This document shows, piece after piece, positions 5,745 to 10,098 of a stretch of DNA of 10,098 nt (positions are counted from its first letter, which is position 1; each line of letters begins with the position of its first letter). The translations under genes and the position numbers were made by a program. The notes beneath the pieces are model-generated. The model was not told the origin of the DNA. It did not search any database and was given only the letters and a program-made list of their open reading frames with translations. Source of the DNA: Phycisphaerae bacterium (lineage in GTDB: Bacteria > Planctomycetota > Phycisphaerae > UBA1845); assembly GCA_028277545.1 (NCBI GenBank), contig JANQGB010000776.1, positions 1-10,098 of the forward strand, written 5' to 3'.

Positions 5745-6869
5745 TCAGCTCTCGGTGGGGGGCTGGTAGTTGGCCGGCACGTGTTCGCAGACCGGCTCTT
5801 CCGCCAGGAAGTCACCGTATTGATAGAAGGCCCGGGCCCGGCAGCCGGCGCAGACGTTACGATACTCGCAGGCGCCGCACTTGCCCTGCAGCGCGTTGGG
5901 GGCCCGGAGTTGGGAGAACAGTTCGCTGCCCTGCCATATCTCGCGGATGCTTTGCCGGGTGACATTGCCGGCGGTGGTGGGCAGGTAGCCGCAGGGGAAG
6001 ACATCTCCCTCGTGTGACACAAAGCAGACACTGGTCCCGGCCAGGCAGCCCTTGGTGACAGACTCCAGTCCCGGGGCCGTTGGGGACCCGCCGGGATGCC
6101 CTCCGGGGTGACCGTGACTCTGGCGCTTGGGCATCGGCTTGCCCTTGGCGGCCGCGTCCTGTCGGACTACGCGGTAGTAGTGGGGGGCGCAGGTGGCCTT
6201 GATGTGCAGGTCGGTGGACTCGACCAGGTCAACTATCTGATGCAGGCGCTGTTCGACTTCGGCGCTGTCGAGCATCTGATCCTCGGCGATCTCCTCGCCG
6301 CAGCCAACGGGCACCAGCAGGAAGTAGTGCATAGCGTCGGCGTGGACGGACTCGGCTACGCGCAGGACGTCGGCCAACTGGTGCGAGTCGTGCTTGGCAA
6401 TGGTGCAGTTGACCTGGGTGCTGACGCCGGCCTGGTGGAGGTTGCGAAGGCCGGCCATCGCCTGATCGAATGAGCCGGGCAGCTTCCGGAAGCCGTCGTG
6501 AGTCTCGGCGTCACTACCGTCCAACGAGACGCTTACCCGGTGGAAGCCGGTCTCGGCTATGCGGGCGGCGACGGCTTGGTCGATCATAGTGCCGTTACTG
6601 GCCAGGGCGATGACCAGGCCCTTGCTGCGGGCATGGGCGGCCAGTTCGAAGACGTCGGGGCGCATCAGCGGTTCGCCGCCGGAGAACACGAGAATACACG
6701 ACGCAAAGGAGGCCAGGTCGTCGATCATCACGCGAGCCTGCTCGGTGGTCATGTCACTCTTCATCAGTTCGTGTGACACGTCGAGTCGGCGGCAGTGGCT
6801 GCATTCCAGGTTGCACCCGGCGGTTGTTTCCCAGAATAGCAGCCGCAGGGGCAGGGCGTCGTCGGTCAT
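5745..6869 (-). CDS. ahbD: AhbD-like radical SAM/SPASM protein (putative heme b synthase)
   Basis: AhbD oxidatively decarboxylates two propionates of Fe-coproporphyrin III to make heme b in the siroheme-dependent pathway. The 374-residue protein starts like the family (LRLLFWETTAGCNLECSHC) with the radical SAM cluster motif CX3CX2C at Cys19, Cys23 and Cys26. It has the SAM-binding FSGGEPL (62-68), CAPHYYRVVRQ (227-237), GCLAGTSVCF (274-283), FPCGYLP (291-297) and a SPASM-type tail with Cys331, Cys334, Cys340, Cys343 and Cys361, enough for two auxiliary 4Fe-4S clusters. Oddly, residues 250-263 form a His/Gly/Pro-rich insertion (QSHGHPGGHPGGSP). ATG 6869 is chosen: GGAG lies 9 nt upstream and the family begins there, although the frame stays open upstream. 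No other heme gene is in the window. It could be a related NirJ-like or peptide-modifying SPASM enzyme, so the exact substrate is inferred. Confidence 0.82.
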   Translation of the reverse strand: MTDDALPLRLLFWETTAGCNLECSHCRRLDVSHELMKSDMTTEQARVMIDDLASFASCILVFSGGEPLMRPDVFELAAHARSKGLVIALASNGTMIDQAVAARIAETGFHRVSVSLDGSDAETHDGFRKLPGSFDQAMAGLRNLHQAGVSTQVNCTIAKHDSHQLADVLRVAESVHADAMHYFLLVPVGCGEEIAEDQMLDSAEVEQRLHQIVDLVESTDLHIKATCAPHYYRVVRQDAAAKGKPMPKRQSHGHPGGHPGGSPTAPGLESVTKGCLAGTSVCFVSHEGDVFPCGYLPTTAGNVTRQSIREIWQGSELFSQLRAPNALQGKCGACEYRNVCAGCRARAFYQYGDFLAEEPVCEHVPANYQPPTES

Positions 6870-6913
6870 ACGCGCGGTCTCCAGCCGGTACGAGGTCAAA
6901 TCCAACCCCAGGT

Positions 6914-6928
6914 ATCTTAGCAGGTCCG
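6914..6928 (-). promoter_or_regulatory. Candidate extended -10 of the ahbD-like gene
   Basis: On the minus strand TAAGAT (6914-6919) is preceded by TGC (6920-6922), an extended -10. Transcription would begin near 6907, leaving about 38 nt before the ATG at 6869, which supports that start over the longer open frame. The -35 region is poor. The 12-mer CGGACCTGCTAA (6917-6928) is identical to the one at the parB promoter (4047-4058). Confidence 0.35.
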
Positions 6929-7050
6929 AGGCCGGAGAAAAGCGGCCGGGGCGTGTCCGTGCGGAAGGCCCGGGAGAATCGCGGAGCGGAGACGCGCGGC
7001 ATGAGGCATCCCGCGCGTTCGTACGTATCGCGCGCCGGTCAGGGCAGTAG

Positions 7051-7072
7051 CGGCAGCGCGCCACGGCTGCCG
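7051..7072. terminator. Hairpin between the phosphatase-like gene and the ahbD-like gene
   Basis: CGGCAGC (7051-7057) and GCTGCCG (7066-7072) form a perfect 7-bp stem with an 8-nt loop, about 50 nt past the stop of the minus-strand gene ending at 7124. No T-run follows. A second weak stem (CGCGCG at 7012-7017 and 7029-7034) lies nearby. These may help end transcription before the separate ahbD promoter; this is inferred. Confidence 0.3.
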
Positions 7073-7123
7073 ATTCCGGCGTCGCTGGCCCGAAGACGAG
7101 ACAAGCTGCTGAAGCGGCGGTGG

Positions 7124-8689
7124 TCAGGGTCGGGCCACGAGGTCGATAACACCATCCAGCGGCAGGCACCGCGGGAGTGACACGGCGTTGGACATGACGA
7201 ACGCGGTGCTGCTCCGCCTGGACAAGCTGCCATGAGTACTCTCTACCGGGCACAGCGCCGCGAAGAACTTGCTGCCGCAAGCATAGCCCTCCTTCAGGCT
7301 CACCAGCAGGTCGGCAGGGTTGCGGACCAGGCAGCCGGCCTCGAGGCCACACCAGATGCGGCGGAGCGGATCGGGGTAGCGGTGCGTGGCGGTGGCCTCA
7401 AACCAGTCAGCGGACGAAACACTGCCGTCGGCGCCCACTTTCCCCTCGTCGCTCAGGCGGCGTAGGACGTGACGCAGTTGGAGTGGATCCCCGGTTATGG
7501 AATCATAAATAAAGCGATCACCGGTCTTCCGGATCGTTGCCTTGGAGTTCTTACCGCGAACCACTATTGCGGATGTATCTGCCCTCGCGCCGGCATCTGC
7601 CAGGTAGTTGGCACTGCCCGGTAATGCCGGGCGATACATGACCAGGTCGGTTCCCTCTTGGCCCAGGACAACGTCGGCCACTTGCCCGGGAGTCCGAGTG
7701 TGGATGGCGGCGCAGGTGACCAGGCCGTACGAGGGGACAACCACATCCCCCTCCCGGGCCAGCGTTTTGCTTACTCGAAAACCGGCGTTACGCAGGGCAC
7801 GGCTCAGGCTGATCCGCCGGCAGTGTGTCAAGCCATGGCCATGATCGGCCAACAGGGTGAAGCGTATCCGTCCACGCCGCTGGTAGGTCACCTGCTCGCA
7901 CAACATGTCAATGGCTTTAAGGTACTCGCGGATAGCGCCGCGCCCGCCGCGAGTTCCCAGGCCGGCGGTCGCAACTGTATAGAGGTGGATCGTGCCGCGC
8001 TCGGCCGCGTCGATGGTGCGCAGAAAGCCGTCCAACTCGTGCCGCCACACGGCAGCCGGATTCAGATACGACGTTGCATCCCAACTGGCGGCGCAGCGGT
8101 AGTCCATCGCCGAGGTCCAGGGCGCGTTAGCCCCACTGAGGTAGACGTTGTTGCCGTCCACCAGGCGATTGCGCCGCACATCGAAGTGCTGGGCCTCGTA
8201 GCCAAGACACGGTCCGGCACCGTAAGCGCTGGCCAGGGCGACGTCGGTAAGCGCCGGGAAGACCGAGATAAGTCGCGACGGCTCCGCGAGGAGGCGCAAC
8301 CGTCCTTGCGCATAAAGCTGGGCCACGACTTCAAACGGCACGCCATCGAGCACGATGACGACGTGAAGCGTGTCGTCCGCAGGCGGAATCTGCAGCTTGA
8401 CGGACTTGTCGGGTTGGCCGTCTCCGTCCTCATCAAAGAGGAGTTCCGTCTTGCGGCCGTCGGATCCGATCTTCTGCCAGTAGTCGTTTCGACCGTTACC
8501 GTCGACGTCCACGGCGACCCGCAGATCGCCATGCTGTACGAGCGTCACCGGAAAATCCGGCACCCGCCCACATCCAGCCAGGACGAAGAGGGCTATGAGA
8601 CAGCCCGCGCCAGGAGCGGCCAACGCAGCAATCAGTTCAGAGAAGCTCTCGGATATCCGTTGTCGCCTCAGCAGTAGCCCCGCTATCAA
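7124..8689 (-). CDS. Alkaline phosphatase superfamily lipoprotein with DxDGNG-type repeats
   Basis: The 521-residue protein begins with a signal peptide ending in the lipobox LAGC (37-40), so it is probably lipidated at Cys40 and faces outside the inner membrane. Two Asp-rich loops, DVDGNGRND (61-69) and DEDGDGQPD (86-94), look like dockerin or thrombospondin type-3 calcium sites. From about 107 it resembles type I phosphodiesterase/phosphatase folds: VIVLDG with Asp115, SVFPALTD with a possible nucleophile Thr148, LLADHGHG with Asp282 and His283, and THGSLSR with His486. Where relatives carry a D-x-x-G-H metal motif this protein has TAGLGTRGG (241-249), so one metal site may be incomplete and activity is uncertain. 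TTG at 8689 is chosen because GGAGGA lies 6 nt upstream; a frame open to 8887 is otherwise unsupported. Substrate unknown. It is the first gene of the minus-strand run here. Confidence 0.8.
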   Translation of the reverse strand: MIAGLLLRRQRISESFSELIAALAAPGAGCLIALFVLAGCGRVPDFPVTLVQHGDLRVAVDVDGNGRNDYWQKIGSDGRKTELLFDEDGDGQPDKSVKLQIPPADDTLHVVIVLDGVPFEVVAQLYAQGRLRLLAEPSRLISVFPALTDVALASAYGAGPCLGYEAQHFDVRRNRLVDGNNVYLSGANAPWTSAMDYRCAASWDATSYLNPAAVWRHELDGFLRTIDAAERGTIHLYTVATAGLGTRGGRGAIREYLKAIDMLCEQVTYQRRGRIRFTLLADHGHGLTHCRRISLSRALRNAGFRVSKTLAREGDVVVPSYGLVTCAAIHTRTPGQVADVVLGQEGTDLVMYRPALPGSANYLADAGARADTSAIVVRGKNSKATIRKTGDRFIYDSITGDPLQLRHVLRRLSDEGKVGADGSVSSADWFEATATHRYPDPLRRIWCGLEAGCLVRNPADLLVSLKEGYACGSKFFAALCPVESTHGSLSRRSSTAFVMSNAVSLPRCLPLDGVIDLVARP

Positions 8690-8701
8690 CTCACATCCTC
8701 C
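8687..8701 (-). promoter_or_regulatory. Ribosome binding site that sets a TTG start
   Basis: GGAGGA (8696-8701, minus strand) precedes TTG (8687-8689) with 6 nt between. This decides the start of the lipoprotein gene, which has no suitable ATG before its hydrophobic segment. Using TTG gives a 40-residue signal region, somewhat long in its N-part (about 20 residues before the hydrophobic core). Confidence 0.65.
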
Positions 8702-9249
8702 ACGGATCCAGCGCGGATACGCTCTCCCAGCATGTTGGACACGCTTGAAGCGTATGCGGATGGCGTGGGCTTGTCCTGCAGATGCAGGCCAACTCCGTGT
8801 CTGCTGATGCCAGCGATGCGAGGGCCGTAAGCACGGCAGAGCCCCTGTTGTGCACACGAATGGCATCTGGGCACCTTTCGCAAGCACTATCGGCGTCGTC
8901 CTGGCGCCGAAGCCTCAGGTTGCGTTTGCCGGCCTGGTGACCTGCCGCGGGCGATAGTCTGGCCGCCCGGGAGGTGGTCCGGCAACCGAGTAGACCCCGC
9001 CGCCTGGCTGAAAGCGTTTCCCCAGGCGTTTTCTCGGGCCTTTGGCCGGCGATTCTCGGCCTGACCTCGTCCTGCCGCCGGTCTTCTTGATGGTCGGGAA
9101 TAACCCGAGGACCTGCGCGGTTTCATGGATTGTCCCGGCCAGGCGCATGTATCGCGGACCATCTGGTTCGCTGCCTGTCGGGGCGGGTGTCGCGTTTGTG
9201 CGGTACCTCTCAGCTTAGGCAAGAGTGACCAACAGGAGGCGCAGTCGTC
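8690..9249. other. Gene-free divergent spacer
   Basis: These 560 bp separate the minus-strand lipoprotein gene from the plus-strand Fis-type gene, so promoters for both should lie here, but I find no convincing -35/-10 pair. The open frames are Arg/Pro/Gly-rich with no recognisable motif. A small palindrome CCTGCA-GA-TGCAGG is at 8775-8788. The only firm signals are the ribosome binding sites at each end: GGAGGA at 8696-8701 (minus) and AGGAGG at 9234-9239 (plus). Confidence 0.6.
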
Positions 9250-9678
9250 ATGGCCGATCTTCGCCAGAGTCCACAGACGGTGCCCTTTGCAGGCGAACCG
9301 ATGCGATCCGCGGTGCGGTACCAGCCCAGACGCGACCCCAACCGCGACTTACGTACCGCGGCCGTGCATGTGCTGCAGACCTATTCCGCCGACCGCGCGT
9401 CTGAACTCATGCCCATTCTGCGCCGGCTGGAGCAGATGTGCCGGCAGGACACGGGCGTCAACGGCACGCAAGGGGCGGCTGAGGTATCGCCGCATCCCTC
9501 GGGAGCGAGCGGAGGATCTAACGGAGACTCCGCGCTCGTCCCGCTCTCACGGGTCGTCAAGCAGCACATCATCAGCGTCTACGAGGCAATGGGTCACAAC
9601 AAGACCCGGGCCGCCAGGGTCCTGGAGATCGACATCAAGACGCTCTACAACAAGCTGAAACGCTACGGCAGGCAGTAG
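9250..9678 (+). CDS. Small protein with C-terminal Fis-type helix-turn-helix
   Basis: The 142-residue protein ends in a Fis/NtrC-type DNA-binding domain: residues about 103-141 contain KQHIISVYEAMGHNKTRAAR and TLYNKLKRYGRQ, the classic pattern in which NKTRAA begins the helix-turn-helix and TLYNKLK is the recognition helix. Residues 30-66 are a predicted helical stretch (NRDLRTAAVHVLQTYSADRA and MPILRRLEQM) I cannot assign, and 67-98 are a Gly/Ser-rich linker. There is no receiver or AAA+ domain, so it is not a full NtrC-type activator. It may be a small stand-alone regulator or nucleoid protein. AGGAGG (9234-9239) lies 10 nt before ATG 9250, a slightly long but acceptable spacing. It is transcribed alone; a hairpin (9684-9702) follows its stop. 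The domain is clear; the regulated genes are unknown. Confidence 0.87.
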   Translation: MADLRQSPQTVPFAGEPMRSAVRYQPRRDPNRDLRTAAVHVLQTYSADRASELMPILRRLEQMCRQDTGVNGTQGAAEVSPHPSGASGGSNGDSALVPLSRVVKQHIISVYEAMGHNKTRAARVLEIDIKTLYNKLKRYGRQ

Positions 9679-9683
9679 AAGTA

Positions 9684-9702
9684 GTACGCCGGATCGGCGT
9701 AC
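9684..9702 (+). terminator. Hairpin after the Fis-type gene
   Basis: GTACGCCG (9684-9691) pairs perfectly with CGGCGTAC (9695-9702) over a GAT loop, 6 nt after the TAG stop at 9676-9678. It is followed by ACGACACG, with no T-run. Placement immediately after the gene suggests a terminator or RNA-stabilising 3' stem. It would also face the tRNA transcript coming from the opposite direction. Confidence 0.45.
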
Positions 9703-9757
9703 ACGACACGCGACGCCCGCAGGCGATGCGGCTGCGGAGTCAAGATCACCACTGAAT

Positions 9758-9831
9758 CGCGCCCGGGAGGATTCGAACCTCCAACCTACAGATTCGAAGT
9801 CTGCCACTCTATCCAGTTGAGCTACGGGCGC
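9758..9831 (-). tRNA. tRNA-Arg, anticodon UCG
   Basis: The 74-nt minus-strand sequence folds as a full cloverleaf: acceptor GCGCCCG with CGGGCGC, D stem GCTC with GAGT, anticodon stem GCAGA with TCTGT around loop CTTCGAA (anticodon TCG), and T arm GGAGG-TTCGAAT-CCTCC. Arg identity is supported by C35 and by A20 in the D loop. The discriminator base is G, and CCA is not encoded. It would read CGA and possibly other CGN codons; many bacteria instead read CGA with an inosine-containing tRNA. It has its own candidate promoter. The tail overlaps no gene. Confidence 0.97.
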
Positions 9832-9860
9832 AGCCGCTGAACCAGCTTCGAACTCCCTCC

Positions 9861-9889
9861 ACGATACTCGCTGAGCGGGCATCTGCCAA
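9861..9889 (-). promoter_or_regulatory. Promoter of tRNA-Arg
   Basis: On the minus strand TTGGCA (9884-9889, 5/6 match to -35) and TATCGT (9861-9866, 4/6 match to -10) are spaced by exactly 17 bp. Transcription would begin near 9854, leaving a 5' leader of about 23 nt before the mature tRNA end at 9831. This is the best promoter in the window. Nothing else is seen in 9890-10028. Confidence 0.55.
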
Positions 9890-10028
9890 CCTGCACCAGG
9901 GCGGACAGGTCTCGATCGCGGCTGGATGGCCTGCTGGGCGGGTGAGTTACGGGCTGGAGGTGCCTTGACCACGGGGGGTGGGGCCGTTTGCTGACCTGGC
10001 CTGGCTGCCGCTGCGGCGATGAAACGAG

Positions 10029-10064
10029 CCGCCCGCGGCTGGCTTGGTTGCCGGCCGCGGGCGG
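10029..10064. terminator. Strong GC-rich hairpin, probable intrinsic terminator
   Basis: CCGCCCGCGGCTGGC (10029-10043) pairs with GCCGGCCGCGGGCGG (10050-10064) in a 15-bp stem with a single T-G wobble and a TTGGTT loop. On the plus strand it is followed by GTGGTTGGTTAGTCTCTTG, which is T-rich but interrupted; on the minus strand by GCTCGTTTCATCG. It could end a gene lying right of the window and reading leftward, or a plus-strand transcript. No gene is visible in 9832-10028 to match the latter. Confidence 0.55.
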
Positions 10065-10098
10065 GTGGTTGGTTAGTCTCTTGAGTCGTCTCTGGTAT

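Noticed and set aside
6870..7352. Upstream extension of the ahbD-like frame
   Set aside because: AhbD-type proteins begin close to the LFWETT segment; GGAG precedes ATG 6869, and the extension covers the predicted promoter and a hairpin.
7658..8677. 339-codon plus-strand frame opposite the lipoprotein gene
   Set aside because: Antisense shadow of a gene with lipobox, Asp-rich loops and phosphatase motifs; its own translation has no recognisable domain.
8887..9222. Minus-strand frame in the divergent spacer
   Set aside because: Arg/Pro/Gly-rich low-complexity translation with no motif and no ribosome binding site.
1..10098. Search for CRISPR arrays, insertion sequences, transposase or phage genes
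   Set aside because: No regularly spaced repeats, terminal inverted repeats, transposase or integrase motifs were seen.

Overview
The window is a GC-rich chromosomal segment from a bacterium. It carries six protein genes I can support, one tRNA gene, two centromere-like parS sites and several hairpins. Gram-negative character is suggested by a lipobox protein, and an environmental, possibly anaerobic or facultative lifestyle by an AhbD-type radical SAM enzyme beside a YgbA-family protein. A pair of short palindromes (4719-4770) resembles dispersed repeats I associate with Planctomycetota and Verrucomicrobiota-type genomes, so a planctomycete-like host is my weak guess. The taxonomy is not settled by this sequence.

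Layout. (1) 1-2973, plus strand: glutamine-dependent NAD+ synthetase (nadE), followed 67 bp later by an unrecognised membrane-anchored or secreted protein that ends in a terminator-like hairpin. (2) 3013-3969, minus strand: parB, convergent with the previous unit, with a clear Shine-Dalgarno site before a GTG start and a plausible promoter. (3) 3970-5053: about 1.08 kb with no credible gene, holding two near-perfect parS sites (4397-4412 and 4834-4849), a repeat and GC-rich hairpins; no parA is seen. (4) 5054-5449, minus: a YgbA / nitrous-oxide-stimulated-promoter family protein. (5) 5745-6869, minus: a radical SAM/SPASM protein very like the heme synthase AhbD. (6) 7124-8689, minus: a lipoprotein of the alkaline phosphatase superfamily with a TTG start. 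(7) 8690-9249: gene-free divergent spacer. (8) 9250-9678, plus: a small protein with a Fis-type C-terminal helix-turn-helix. (9) 9758-9831, minus: tRNA-Arg(UCG) with its own promoter. (10) 10029-10064: a strong hairpin, probably a terminator.

How it works together: ParB plus parS form a chromosome-segregation nucleation site, so the window may lie near the replication origin, although no other origin marker is seen. YgbA and AhbD are neighbours on the same strand and could share a role in anaerobic or nitrosative physiology, but each seems to have its own promoter. Nothing here forms an obvious defence, mobile or biosynthetic cluster. The most interesting points are the parA-less parB/parS locus, the stand-alone AhbD-like enzyme with a His/Gly-rich insertion, and the lipoprotein with Ca-binding-like repeats and an apparently incomplete metal site.
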